Below are positions 13,219-22,591 of a stretch of 64,000 nucleotides of DNA, one piece after another. How positions within the stretch are numbered: the first letter of the stretch is position 1; every line of letters begins with the position of its first letter. A model generated the notes under the pieces. That model did not search any database, was not told the DNA's origin, and saw only the letters and a program-made list of their open reading frames with translations. Made by a program: the position numbers and the translations under genes. The DNA is taken from assembly GCF_000172635.2 (NCBI RefSeq), contig NC_018632.1:248001-312000 (forward strand), read 5' to 3'. The DNA is from Alteromonas macleodii ATCC 27126. Its GTDB lineage: Bacteria; Pseudomonadota; Gammaproteobacteria; Enterobacterales; Alteromonadaceae.

Positions 13219-13247
13219 AGCCCTTGCAGAAATGCGAGGGCTTTTTT
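13219..13247 (+). terminator. Rho-independent terminator 3 closing the array
   Basis: The stem AGCCCTTGCA with TGCGAGGGCT (one mismatch zone) and T6 repeats the pattern of the two upstream terminators. The stems differ in sequence but keep pairing, so they appear to have been maintained by selection. Confidence 0.8.
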
Positions 13248-13460
13248 GATTTCGGCCAACCAGCCCCGAGCTTTCAATTAAATCCGGTTTTTCCAAAAAC
13301 TATTCTGATAAAAGTTATTTCTCTAGTGCTTTAACCATCCAGTTATGCCAAATTCTGCGTTAATACCTACGAAAGGGTACTTAATTTAGCGAGTGGTGCA
13401 CTTATTGACTTTTAATCTAAGTAACTTGATGCACTTAATCGTCGAGGTTTGATTTAATGC

Positions 13461-13516
13461 GTCTTGTGTCTTGTGTCTTGTGTCTTGTGTCTTGCGTCTT
13501 GCGTTTGGAGTCTTGT
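13461..13516 (+). repeat. Heptanucleotide microsatellite (GTCTTGT)8, partly degraded
   Basis: Eight consecutive 7-bp units are visible: four exact GTCTTGT, two GTCTTGC, one GTTTGGA and a final GTCTTGT. The repeat lies 65 bp upstream of the start of the unknown secreted protein. The surrounding 13248-13581 region holds no gene that can be recognised. A seven-base unit in a promoter region can change promoter spacing by slippage, but no -35/-10 pair straddling it is clear. Confidence 0.9.
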
Positions 13517-13581
13517 ATGAGTTATGACTAGACTTTCGTTATAGATTTTCACAATTTAAATTAAAAGGGAGTTTAATTACG

Positions 13582-14091
13582 ATGCTTAAGTATATTCATA
13601 GTTTTCTGTTTTCGAATAAAAGCCATCGAGTACGTGTGAAGTCGCCAATTGTATTTAAATTAGGTGCTTATGTAACATTCTTCGTGGTTTCATCTATTGT
13701 ATTTTCCGGTTCTACCTTAGCAAAAACGGTTTGTAGTACTGAAGTGATAGAGGAAAAAGGCACCCCTACTCTCAGTTCTGGGCTGATTGATGCAATGTAT
13801 GAAGCAATTAGCACTAACACGTTTGCCCTTGACGAACCTTATACTTTGATAAGTAAGAAACATTTCTGTACGGGTGTAGGTAAGTCTAATAAAGGAACCG
13901 AAAGCTCTTTGGAAACCTTTAACAGTGTTCCAAATCCTGATCCAGCTCCGAAAGGAGGTGATAAGCAAACAGTCAAGCAGACTAGAGCTGATGGAACCAG
14001 GGAGTGGACTTATACATATATGAATGGAGTTTGGGTATTGACTGGATACAAATACACACCTTTGCCTGATGCTGATAGTTTGGATCCATAA
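13582..14091 (+). CDS. Hypothetical secreted or membrane-anchored protein
   Basis: I do not recognise this 169-aa protein. A long basic N-terminus (about 28 residues) precedes a hydrophobic segment (about residues 29-47) that ends in GSTLAKTV, consistent with a signal peptide. The mature part contains two Cys, a proline-rich linker (NPDPAPKGG) and a C-terminal block rich in aromatics and charges (REWTYTYMNGVWVLTGYKYTP) that looks like a short beta-hairpin repeat. The GGGAG ribosome site supports the ATG. It is more AT-rich than the neighbouring housekeeping genes and lies just after the tRNA-Phe array, so it may be an accessory insertion. Confidence 0.6.
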   Translation: MLKYIHSFLFSNKSHRVRVKSPIVFKLGAYVTFFVVSSIVFSGSTLAKTVCSTEVIEEKGTPTLSSGLIDAMYEAISTNTFALDEPYTLISKKHFCTGVGKSNKGTESSLETFNSVPNPDPAPKGGDKQTVKQTRADGTREWTYTYMNGVWVLTGYKYTPLPDADSLDP

Positions 14092-14271
14092 TTGACCGGC
14101 CCCAAATAAATGGATTCACGATATAGATGAATTCGGGCATGATTATGCCCCCTAGTGGGGCTTATCGATGAAATCGAAATGAACAGATAGTTTCCAATAT
14201 TAAGCAGCATGAAGCGGGGCTGAAAGGCCAATTAACACCTCAAGTCATTGATGATGACGAACACACAAGCG

Positions 14272-14907
14272 CTAAGACATCTGTACCAAACTTAAAAACT
14301 CTTGAAGCGAAGACACATGGAATTGTGCCTTTGGTGACTTTTTAACGCCCGGTCGAAGTATCTGAACCGTTTTCATACCTAAACTATTACCCGCACTAAT
14401 TTCTGACTCCTCACTGTCTCCAATAACCCATACCTCACTCGGAGCTGTATTATATTTTTTGGCTATGATGTCGAAGTAGAATGCTTTGCCTTTTCTAGGC
14501 GGGTTACCTGGGTCATCGTAGTAAATGTCTTCAAAAGCACCTTCAACGCCCAATTGGCGAATTTTCGAATGTTGAAATTTTTGGAATCCAGAAGTTACAA
14601 GTAGCTTCACCTCTTCAAACGCATTAACTAAATGAGTGTCTTCATAGCCTTCTATAGGGTGCGCAATACTCAACTGCGAAAAGTAAGCATAACTCGCAGA
14701 TTTTGAATGCTCAGAGAACTTATATTTTTCAACAATATAGTCCAAAGGTTTACGCCAAAAATCCAGACGCATTTCTTGTCTCATAGAGGGAGTTAAATCG
14801 TTACTCTTATCTGACTCGATGACATCGAATAGAGGTAGCAATATGTCTTCACCTACACTATTGCCCGGAGCTAAGCAGTTGTCGAAATCAAAAATAATTA
14901 ATGGCAT
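14272..14907 (-). CDS. HAD-superfamily hydrolase
   Basis: From the Met at 14907 the protein is 211 aa and starts directly with HAD motif I (MPLIIFDFDNCLAPG, with the two Asp of DxD). Motif II is the Thr/Ser in LLVTSGF, the conserved Lys lies in PRKGKAFYF, and motif III is VIGDSEESEISAGNSLGM. This is the layout of phosphoglycolate-phosphatase-like HAD enzymes; the substrate is unknown. The open frame continues upstream to 15081 and would add 58 residues of unrelated composition. I chose the shorter start because HAD proteins begin close to motif I, although its ribosome site is weak. The 180 bp between it and the preceding gene show nothing clear. Confidence 0.65.
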   Translation of the reverse strand: MPLIIFDFDNCLAPGNSVGEDILLPLFDVIESDKSNDLTPSMRQEMRLDFWRKPLDYIVEKYKFSEHSKSASYAYFSQLSIAHPIEGYEDTHLVNAFEEVKLLVTSGFQKFQHSKIRQLGVEGAFEDIYYDDPGNPPRKGKAFYFDIIAKKYNTAPSEVWVIGDSEESEISAGNSLGMKTVQILRPGVKKSPKAQFHVSSLQEFLSLVQMS

Positions 14908-15398
14908 GTATGGATAAATTACTAGGGAGTGGTGTGCACCATAGTCGCACATGAATGTTTCGATTTCAGAAAGAGCAACCTGCATAGTCGCGCACTTGTC
15001 GCATAGTGGAATTACGCCAAATACTCTGAAAGCAAGCCTGATAAGAACTAGTTTGCGCTTTTTAGGCGCAGTTAAAGCCAAAAAACGCTTTTTTAATAAA
15101 AAACTTATGCATGTTCTTGCCTACTTTTCAAAATGGGTACTACGCTTACTTCATATGTAAAAACGCAGCGAAATATAACGTTGTTACTTTTTAAAAGAGG
15201 TAACGCGCCATTGCTCTGTGTTTTAAAGAGATAGTTTTTGGCTTAACACCTGTGATTTTAAGCGAAGTGAGAAACTTCGAACTGTTAATAATGATAGAAA
15301 GCTAGCTGCTTCGTTCAACTGCCTTGTCTGAAAGAAGCAACCGGCAGTTGAATGTTCAGGGTGAAACTAAGCCGCGCGTAATTCTCAAGGAGAGTTTT
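14908..15398. other. Intergenic region before the first chemosensory operon
   Basis: This holds the divergent upstream regions of the HAD gene and the chemosensory operon. It is AT-rich with several A and T tracts. I see no clear sigma-28 or sigma-54 promoter. Part of it (14908-15081) is open in the frame of the HAD gene and could be coding if that gene starts further upstream. Confidence 0.5.
15387..15394 (+). promoter_or_regulatory. Ribosome binding site deciding a TTG start
   Basis: The AAGGAGAG sequence lies 4 bases before the TTG at 15399 and is by far the best Shine-Dalgarno match near the 5' end of this open frame. The earlier TTG at 15324 has none. This favours 15399 as the start. 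Confidence 0.6.
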
Positions 15399-16583
15399 TT
15401 GTCAGCTAACAACAAATCTTCAAATCAGCAGAGCGCAGTAAACACTATATTTGCTATTTCAGGTATTGGAGTTATCGCTTCGTGGGTGCTCTACTTTTCA
15501 GTATCGGCGTTAGCCGCTCTCGCTGTGCTAACCGGCGCAGTGGTGATTTGTGCCCTTATTCACTCAAAAAATAACAGCGAAAGCGACGAGATATACCCGA
15601 CAGAGAATAGTGCTGCGGATATGGCGGCAAGCAGAAATGCTGATATTGAAAAAGCCAGTGAGGGGTTAAGTGTTTCACTTGGCACTTGTGACGCCAATTT
15701 ATCGGACATCAAATCAACGCAGGATGACGCAGTAGAAACTTTGTCTCACGCCTTTAGCAGTTTGAAATCACTAGTTTCTCAACAAATTGAGTGTATTGAA
15801 GATCTGCTAAGTGTGGACGAAGCGCATACGCAGTCTTACTCCGACCGAATGCGCAATTTCGCCCGCGAAACCGATGGAACACTAACGCAATTCATTGATT
15901 CTACAGAACAGATGTCGTCGTCGACAAAGCACCTAATGGAGCAAGTGCAAACCATTCAACAGGCCATGCCTACGGTAATTGAAGCACTGAGTGGTATTGA
16001 TGACATCGCTGCACAAACTAATTTACTTGCTTTGAATGCGGCTATAGAGGCGGCGCGAGCAGGTGAGGCTGGTCGTGGCTTCGCTGTTGTTGCTGATGAA
16101 GTCAGGGCGCTCTCAACTCGCTCCACTCAGTTTAGTGATGTGATTAAAACCCAGGTCGAGAACATAAGAAGTCTGGTAGATAAGCTCACAGACACTGCTG
16201 AATTTGTAGCGTCTCAGGATATTTCTCAGGTGGTTAATGCTAAATCACATATCAGTGAGCAGTTGTCTGAGATTATCAAGAAAGCGGAGGCTGACCTTGT
16301 AACCACTAAACAGATTGAAGACATTGGCTCTCAGCTTGACGAGTCGATAAATGCGGCCATTCGGGGTATGCAGTTTGGCGATATCAACGGCCAACACATT
16401 CAGTATACCCAAGATATGATCAAGTTCATTTTAGAGCAGTTGGCGACGTTAGACGCTAACAATATCGAGCGTTTCGTCAGTGCATTAAACGAGTACCAAA
16501 AAGGACTCGCTGCGAAAGGGAAAAATGACCACAACCCTGTGTCTGCAACATCTATGGACGCTGGGGAAGTCGAATTGTTCTAG
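15399..16583 (+). CDS. Membrane-anchored MCP-like signalling protein with CheZ-like motif (copy 1)
   Basis: Read from TTG at 15399 the protein is 394 aa. Two hydrophobic segments near the N-terminus (about residues 12-55) anchor it, with no periplasmic sensor and no HAMP. The chemoreceptor hairpin tip is intact ([28 protein letters not shown]). The region after the tip departs from normal receptors: it carries MQFGDINGQ with D328 and Q332, the same D-x3-Q spacing as the catalytic pair in CheZ (DLTGQ). A linker and an acidic C-terminus (MDAGEVELF) follow. It heads a chemosensory operon that has no cheZ gene. Alone the sequence fits an MCP-type membrane scaffold; the phosphatase idea is an inference. 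A paralogue heads the second operon. Confidence 0.75.
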   Translation: MSANNKSSNQQSAVNTIFAISGIGVIASWVLYFSVSALAALAVLTGAVVICALIHSKNNSESDEIYPTENSAADMAASRNADIEKASEGLSVSLGTCDANLSDIKSTQDDAVETLSHAFSSLKSLVSQQIECIEDLLSVDEAHTQSYSDRMRNFARETDGTLTQFIDSTEQMSSSTKHLMEQVQTIQQAMPTVIEALSGIDDIAAQTNLLALNAAIEAARAGEAGRGFAVVADEVRALSTRSTQFSDVIKTQVENIRSLVDKLTDTAEFVASQDISQVVNAKSHISEQLSEIIKKAEADLVTTKQIEDIGSQLDESINAAIRGMQFGDINGQHIQYTQDMIKFILEQLATLDANNIERFVSALNEYQKGLAAKGKNDHNPVSATSMDAGEVELF

Positions 16584-16639
16584 CTAAGCAAGGAACAGGA
16601 AGCACAGTCAGTAATGACCTACTTTGGAGAAGTGAGCAT

Positions 16640-17005
16640 ATGAGCAAACACATTCTAGTTGTTGACGATTCAGTGTCCATTCGTCAGATGGTAGAAATGA
16701 CCCTAAAAGGTGCGGGCTATACCGTTACGACAGCCCAAGACGGGCAAGATGCATTAGATAAATGCAAAAGTCAGCAATTTAATTTTGTTTTAACCGATCA
16801 GAATATGCCACGAATGGATGGCCTTACGCTTATAAAAAATTTGCGCGGTTTGGGGACTTACAGCAGAACGCCTGTTGTTATGCTTACTACAGAAGCAGGC
16901 GACGATATGAAAGCAAAAGGTAAAGCCGCTGGCGCCACAGGCTGGATGGTGAAGCCTTTCGATCCAAACAAGCTTCTTGATGTAACGAAGCGCGTGCTGG
17001 GCTAA
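16640..17005 (+). CDS. cheY: CheY-type chemotaxis response regulator (copy 1)
   Basis: This 121-aa stand-alone receiver has the acidic pocket D9/D10, the phospho-acceptor D53 (VLTDQNMPRMDG), the switch Thr in MLTTEAG and the conserved Lys in VKPFDPNK. It is the single output protein of the first operon. I count about 18 differences from the second-copy CheY over 121 residues, mostly in the alpha1-beta2 and alpha3-beta4 regions, so the two may differ in partner preference. A GGAG ribosome site precedes the ATG. Confidence 0.93.
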   Translation: MSKHILVVDDSVSIRQMVEMTLKGAGYTVTTAQDGQDALDKCKSQQFNFVLTDQNMPRMDGLTLIKNLRGLGTYSRTPVVMLTTEAGDDMKAKGKAAGATGWMVKPFDPNKLLDVTKRVLG

Positions 17006-17042
17006 ATCGCCCACCCACTCCTAAAATCTGGAAGGATTCGGA

Positions 17043-19136
17043 ATGAGCATCGATATAGAACAGTTTCATGGCGTGTTTTTCGACGAGAGCGATGAACATC
17101 TCGACGATATGGAACAGCTATTGATGAGTTTAGATGTTGAATCCCCTGATCCTGAAGAGCTAAATAGCATTTTTCGCGCTGCCCATTCGATTAAAGGTGG
17201 CAGCGGTATTTTCGGTTTTGATGCGTTGATGAATTTAACGCATGTGATGGAAAACTTGTTAGATAAAGCCCGCAACAATGAGCTTAGTGTTACCGCTGAC
17301 ATTGTAAATGTGCTTTTAGAAACTCTCGATGTTTTAAAAGACACGCTTAACGCCTACCGGGATGAGACCCCCGTACCAGAAGACAGTATTGCCGAGCGCA
17401 TTAAAATTCTAAATGGCGTAATCAACGGTCAATATACAGACCCAGCCCCCGGCGATGGTGACGATTCTTCAGAAGTAAGCGTGAATGCGCATAACGAAAG
17501 CGCTCAGGACGACAGCTTTGGTTTCTTTGACGATGAGCCTAATAGTGCTATTGAAGCCGCTGACGACAGTTTTGGTTTTTTCGACGACGAGCCAGTTAAC
17601 GAAGTGCTCTCTCACGGCGACAACACTAAAAGTGAGAATAATGACGATGACGGCTTTGGCTTCTTCGATGATGAAATATCGAATAATACCGTCGACGCAC
17701 AAACTGAAACGACTAAAACCGAAACAGCTGAAGTAGAGCAGGGTTTCGGTTTTTTCGAAGACGCACCGTCAGCTACCAATATCAATACTTCCCTAGAAAT
17801 TGCGAGTAGTAATAACGCGCAAAGCGCCAGTACTCAATCGAATACAGCAACAACATCTAACAATGATAAAGCGCCAACAAGTGGCGTTGCCCCCACGACA
17901 ACACAAGTCAAAACGCCACCAAAACCGCCAGCGAAAAAGAGCACTGCCCGTGAATCGGCCTCTATTCGTGTAGACACCACTAAAATTGATGCCATGGTTA
18001 ACTTAGTCGGAGAGCTGGTTATTACCCAGTCTATGCTGTCTATGATCGGGCAAGACGTTGAAGGACAAGTTGGCGAACGGTTGCAGCTAGCCATTGATGA
18101 ACTGCAGCGAAACACCCGGGAAATTCAAGAATCAGTGATGTCTATGCGTATGCTGCCGCTAACCGCAACCTTTAATCGTTTCCCGCGCTTAGTAAGAGAT
18201 TTGGCAGGTAAGTTAGGTAAGCAGGTAGAACTGGTACTCCAGGGAGGCAGCACGGAAATTGATAAAAGTTTAATTGAAAAGATTGTCGACCCCCTTACCC
18301 ATCTCGTTCGCAACAGCATCGATCACGGCATAGAAATGCCCGACAAACGCGTCGCTGCTGGCAAGCCAGAAAAAGGCACGGTTATTCTAAGTGCCGAGCA
18401 GAAAGGCGGTAGCATTATTATCAGCATTATTGATGATGGCGGTGGTCTTCACCGCGACAAAATTCTCGATAAAGCGCGAAGTAACGGGCTCACCGTATCT
18501 GATGACATGCCTGATTCAGAAGTATGGCAGCTTATATTCCAACCTGGGTTTTCAACTGCCGAAGCCATTACCGATGTATCGGGAAGAGGGGTAGGTATGG
18601 ATGTGGTGCGCCGCAATATCGAATCGATTGGCGGTCGTATCGATATCGAGTCTAGCGCCGGTGAAGGTTCAGCGTTTTTCATTCACCTGCCGCTTACGCT
18701 AGCCATAGTTGATGGCATGTGTGTGTCGGTGGGTAAGCAAATCTTCGTGATCCCACTTTTAAATATTATTGAATCCTTCCAGCCTACTAAGCAGCAGCTG
18801 AAGACCTTGGGCAACGACACCGTTCTCTATATACGAGATCAATACTGGCCTTTGGTGCCCCTCTACGACTTCATGGAAGTAGAGGATGCCGCGCTTTCTC
18901 CCACAGAAGGCATTGTGGTGTTGCTTGAAAGCAGTAAAAAACGCTTTGGTGTTTTGGTTGATGCGCTCGTCGGCCAGCAGCAAGTGGTGATTAAAAGCTT
19001 AGAAGAGCATTACCGTAAGGTGGCTGGAATAGCGGGGGCAACCATTATGGGCGACGGAAAAGTCGCACTTATTATCGATGCAGACTCCATTGCTACAACG
19101 TATACCTCCAGTCAAATAGAGGAGTTACTTTCATGA
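17043..19136 (+). CDS. cheA: Chemotaxis histidine kinase CheA (copy 1)
   Basis: This 697-aa kinase has P1 HPt with H48 ([10 protein letters not shown]), P3 dimerisation, P4 ATPase ([14 protein letters not shown] as N box, then DDGGGL and GRGVGMDVV) and P5 CheW-like domains. The usual P2 domain is absent. In its place is a ~150-residue acidic, low-complexity linker with four FGFF motifs, each followed by acidic residues (starting at F159, F177, F205 and F235). CheA receives receptor signals through CheW and phosphorylates CheY and CheB. The FGFF motifs are likely docking sites for these, by analogy with P2; this is inference. The stop overlaps the cheW start as ATGA. Confidence 0.93.
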   Translation: MSIDIEQFHGVFFDESDEHLDDMEQLLMSLDVESPDPEELNSIFRAAHSIKGGSGIFGFDALMNLTHVMENLLDKARNNELSVTADIVNVLLETLDVLKDTLNAYRDETPVPEDSIAERIKILNGVINGQYTDPAPGDGDDSSEVSVNAHNESAQDDSFGFFDDEPNSAIEAADDSFGFFDDEPVNEVLSHGDNTKSENNDDDGFGFFDDEISNNTVDAQTETTKTETAEVEQGFGFFEDAPSATNINTSLEIASSNNAQSASTQSNTATTSNNDKAPTSGVAPTTTQVKTPPKPPAKKSTARESASIRVDTTKIDAMVNLVGELVITQSMLSMIGQDVEGQVGERLQLAIDELQRNTREIQESVMSMRMLPLTATFNRFPRLVRDLAGKLGKQVELVLQGGSTEIDKSLIEKIVDPLTHLVRNSIDHGIEMPDKRVAAGKPEKGTVILSAEQKGGSIIISIIDDGGGLHRDKILDKARSNGLTVSDDMPDSEVWQLIFQPGFSTAEAITDVSGRGVGMDVVRRNIESIGGRIDIESSAGEGSAFFIHLPLTLAIVDGMCVSVGKQIFVIPLLNIIESFQPTKQQLKTLGNDTVLYIRDQYWPLVPLYDFMEVEDAALSPTEGIVVLLESSKKRFGVLVDALVGQQQVVIKSLEEHYRKVAGIAGATIMGDGKVALIIDADSIATTYTSSQIEELLS

Positions 19137-19636
19137 GTGAAACTGCCTTGCATCAAGCGGTTACCGGCGGACAGGACAAAGAATATTTAAGTTTTGTGCT
19201 TGGCGATGAGCATTACGCCTTGGACATCACCACAGTAAAAGAAATTAGAGGGTACGAACAAGTCACTAAGATTGCGAATGCGCCAGCCTTCATAAAAGGC
19301 GTGATTAATTTGCGTGGTGACATCGTTCCTATCGTGGACTTGCGCATTAAGTTTAACGTAGGCGAGGCCACATATAACGACTTCACAATAGTGATAATGC
19401 TGAACATTCAAGAGCGTATTGTTGGCATCGTGGTAGATGGTGTATCCGATGTTATTCGCTTGTCTGAAGAACAAGTACTTCCGCCACCAGAGTTTGGCGT
19501 AGCTTTTGACAGCAGGTATCTACACGGCTTAGCTGATGTAGATGAAAACATGGTCATTCTGGTGAACATAGAAAGCTTAATAACCAGCGAAGAGCTGGGT
19601 TTAGTCGCACCTGAGAGCGTAAAAGACGACGCGTAG
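19133..19636 (+). CDS. cheW: Chemotaxis coupling protein CheW (copy 1)
   Basis: This 167-aa CheW-domain protein ([23 protein letters not shown], then [14 protein letters not shown]) links CheA to receptors. Its ATG overlaps the cheA stop by 4 bases, which indicates translational coupling. The second-copy CheW is almost identical except at the termini, so the two may be able to exchange between operons. Confidence 0.95.
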   Translation: MSETALHQAVTGGQDKEYLSFVLGDEHYALDITTVKEIRGYEQVTKIANAPAFIKGVINLRGDIVPIVDLRIKFNVGEATYNDFTIVIMLNIQERIVGIVVDGVSDVIRLSEEQVLPPPEFGVAFDSRYLHGLADVDENMVILVNIESLITSEELGLVAPESVKDDA

Positions 19637-19687
19637 TTACAAGGTCCTTCACTAAACGGAAACACCTGACATTGGGAAATATTAGTT

Positions 19688-22588
19688 ATGGGCGTATTTA
19701 ATTTTCTGAACGGCGAAGAGTTAAAAATAGCGAAGCACGACTCGCTATTGAAGTCGAATATCCTAAAGGCCAGTGCCTCAAACTTGTTGGTTATCGACAA
19801 GTCGGGGGTTATTCACTACCACACTCCCGCATTCCTGCGAATGACAAAGGCCTACCCTAAGGACTTTACTGTCAACGATGGTGAGTCTTCACTATCAGGA
19901 AAGCACATAGACGACATTGCAAATGGGGCAAGCGCTTCAGAAAACCTGTCTTATTTACTTACCCATACTTCGGGCGATAAGCACCTCGTTTCTCTTGCTG
20001 AGCACGGCTTTTGTGTAAGTGCATCTACAATAACGATAGACGAGAATGGCACTCAGCTTTATGTCACCGAGTGGCAGGACAACACTGAAAATAAACGCAA
20101 CAAAGGTATGGTCGATGCCATTATGCGAAGCCAGGCGGTGATATCGTTTACGACTGACGGAGAAATCTTGTCGGCCAACGATAACTTTTTATCCGCAATG
20201 GGCTATAGCGAAAGTGAAGTGGTGGGAAAGCATCATCGCATTTTTGTCGACAGTGATTATGCTCAAAGCGAAGAGTACCAGCAGTTTTGGAAAAAGCTAA
20301 AAAGCGGCGACGTACACAGCGGTGAGTTTTGCAGAATTAACAAGCAAGGCGAAGAGGTGTGGATCCAAGCGACCTACAACCCAGTATTTGATGACAACGG
20401 TGACGTAAATTACATCATCAAGTTTGCCTCTGATATTACAGCGCAAAAACAAAAAAATGCTGACTACGAAGGGCAGATTACGGCCATTAATAAATCACAG
20501 GCCGCTATTGAGTTTGATCTAGAAGGTACTATTCTTAACGCCAACGAAAACTTCCTCGCCGCAATGGGTTACAGCCTTTCTGAAATTAAAGGGCAGCATC
20601 ACAGTATGTTTGTTGATCCAAGCTATAAGTTAAGCGCTGAATATGCAGCTTTTTGGCAAAGCTTAAAAGCCGGAGAGCACAGTGAGGGTGAGTATAAACG
20701 CATTGCAAAAGGTGGCAGGGAAATATGGATCCGCGCATCGTACAACCCCATTTTCGACAGCTCGGGTAAGCCATTTAAAGTCGTTAAATTTGCCACCGAT
20801 GTAACGCAAGACAAGTTAAAAAATGCGTATTTCGAAGGACAAATTAACGCTATCAGTAAATCTCAGGCTGTGATCGAGTTTGATGTCGACGGCACTATCA
20901 TTACTGCTAACGACAACTTCCTCAACACCATGGGCTACCGACTAGACGAAATCAAAGGTAAACATCACCAACTATTTGTGGATGAAGAAACCAGACAGTC
21001 AGAGTCGTACCAGCGTTTTTGGTCTGAACTTAAAGAAGGTAATTTCTTCTCAGGAGAATTTAAGCGCGTAAGCAAAGCAGGAAAAGCCGTTTGGATCCAA
21101 GCTTCTTACAACCCTATAGAAGACATGAATGGCAACCCGTTTAGGGTGGTCAAATACGCGACTAACATTACCGAAGAGAAGTTGAAAAACGCCTACTTTG
21201 AAGGCCAATTAAATGCCATTAGTAAGTCACAGGCCGTCATTGAGTTTGACCTTGAGGGGGTAATTTTAAACGCAAACAGCAACTTTTTAGCCGCGATGGG
21301 ATATACCCTAGATGAAGTGAAAGGAAAGCATCACAGTATTTTTGTGGACCCTGCTTTCAAAAACAGTCCTGAATACGCAGCATTCTGGGAGCAATTGCGC
21401 CAAGGCGTTTATGCTAGCGGAGAATACAAGCGTTTCAACAAGTCAGGAAAACCAGTTTACATTCAAGCCTCCTACAACCCAATCCTAGACCAAAACGGCA
21501 CGCCGTTTAGAGTCGTGAAATATGCCACGGACGTGACAGGAAGAACCTTAGCGGTAGAAAGCATTAAGTCTATTATGGCAAGTCTGACAGACGGTGATTT
21601 ACTGAAAACGATAGAAGAGCCATTAGAAGGTGACTTTAAGGTGCTTGGCGAATCTATTAATCACTTTATTGGTGAACTGCGCGACACCATAGTGAAAATT
21701 CACACCGCTGTGGAAACCATCGATACGGCTTCAAATGAAATCGCCACCGGCAACGCCGATTTGTCTAGTCGTACCGAGCAGCAAGCGTCTAGCTTAGAAG
21801 AAACAGCGTCAGCCATGGAAGAGTTAACGGGCACAGTGAAGCTGAACGCAGAGAATGCCGATCAAGCAAAAGGCTTGGCAAGCCAGGCATCAGAAGTAGC
21901 ATCAGAGGGCGGAAAGGTCATTGAACAAGTAGTGCATACCATGGGTGAAATTAACGACTCTGCCCAGCGTATATCTGACATCATCGGCGTTATTGATGGC
22001 ATTGCTTTCCAAACTAACATACTCGCACTGAACGCAGCAGTCGAAGCTGCAAGAGCGGGCGAGCAAGGTCGCGGGTTTGCCGTTGTTGCCTCTGAGGTGA
22101 GAACGCTGGCGCAGCGCTCTGCCGAGGCGGCAAAAGACATAAAGGCGCTAATTTCTGCGTCGGTCGATAAAATTGGTGATGGCAACGTGTTGGTGAATAA
22201 GTCTGGGGAAACCATGGCCAACATCGTCACTGCAATTAAACGCGTTAACGACATTATGTCTGAAATTGCAGCGGCATCGTCTGAGCAAGCCACCGGAATA
22301 CAGGAAGTGAGCAATGCGGTGGTTCAAATGGACGAAATGACTCAGCAAAATGCTGCGTTAGTTGAACAAGCAGCAGCAGCTGCAGACAGTATGAGACAGC
22401 AATCGGGTGAACTAGCCCAACGGGTGTCTGTGTTCAAAGTGGGAAGTAGTCGCAAGCCCACTCAGAATGCTGACATTCAGTCGCTAAACGGCAGCAAAGC
22501 ATTACCTAAAGAGCGTGAAGTGCCCAAGCAGCGAATGAAAGCGCTGAACCCAGCGGCACCAGATGCGTCAGATTGGGAGGCGTTTTAG
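19688..22588 (+). CDS. Soluble chemoreceptor with four tandem PAS domains (BdlA-like)
   Basis: This 966-aa receptor has no membrane segment. After a divergent N-terminal PAS-like region come four PAS-PAC units of 122 residues each (starting near residues 145, 267, 389 and 511). Their shared core is SQAVIEFD...NFL..MGY, then KGKHH..FVD and [13 protein letters not shown] domain (about 633-690) and an MCP signalling hairpin with EETASAMEELTG methylation region follow. The PAS type resembles those of the soluble biofilm-dispersion receptor BdlA, a class linked to flavin or redox sensing. The C-terminus DWEAF fits the WxxF pentapeptide that tethers CheR/CheB. The ligand is unknown. Confidence 0.88.
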   Translation: MGVFNFLNGEELKIAKHDSLLKSNILKASASNLLVIDKSGVIHYHTPAFLRMTKAYPKDFTVNDGESSLSGKHIDDIANGASASENLSYLLTHTSGDKHLVSLAEHGFCVSASTITIDENGTQLYVTEWQDNTENKRNKGMVDAIMRSQAVISFTTDGEILSANDNFLSAMGYSESEVVGKHHRIFVDSDYAQSEEYQQFWKKLKSGDVHSGEFCRINKQGEEVWIQATYNPVFDDNGDVNYIIKFASDITAQKQKNADYEGQITAINKSQAAIEFDLEGTILNANENFLAAMGYSLSEIKGQHHSMFVDPSYKLSAEYAAFWQSLKAGEHSEGEYKRIAKGGREIWIRASYNPIFDSSGKPFKVVKFATDVTQDKLKNAYFEGQINAISKSQAVIEFDVDGTIITANDNFLNTMGYRLDEIKGKHHQLFVDEETRQSESYQRFWSELKEGNFFSGEFKRVSKAGKAVWIQASYNPIEDMNGNPFRVVKYATNITEEKLKNAYFEGQLNAISKSQAVIEFDLEGVILNANSNFLAAMGYTLDEVKGKHHSIFVDPAFKNSPEYAAFWEQLRQGVYASGEYKRFNKSGKPVYIQASYNPILDQNGTPFRVVKYATDVTGRTLAVESIKSIMASLTDGDLLKTIEEPLEGDFKVLGESINHFIGELRDTIVKIHTAVETIDTASNEIATGNADLSSRTEQQASSLEETASAMEELTGTVKLNAENADQAKGLASQASEVASEGGKVIEQVVHTMGEINDSAQRISDIIGVIDGIAFQTNILALNAAVEAARAGEQGRGFAVVASEVRTLAQRSAEAAKDIKALISASVDKIGDGNVLVNKSGETMANIVTAIKRVNDIMSEIAAASSEQATGIQEVSNAVVQMDEMTQQNAALVEQAAAAADSMRQQSGELAQRVSVFKVGSSRKPTQNADIQSLNGSKALPKEREVPKQRMKALNPAAPDASDWEAF

Positions 22589-22591
22589 TGT

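Noticed and set aside
12865..13260. Integrated element at tRNA-Phe with attachment sites
   Set aside because: No integrase gene or element genes lie between or beside the tRNA-end copies; the units are too short to be an element.
13461..13516. Short repeats considered as CRISPR
   Set aside because: Seven-base units stand without spacers; this is a microsatellite.
14095..14271. Possible transposase remnant after the unknown secreted protein
   Set aside because: Short hairpins and stretches of open frame are seen, but no recognisable transposase motif or terminal inverted repeats.
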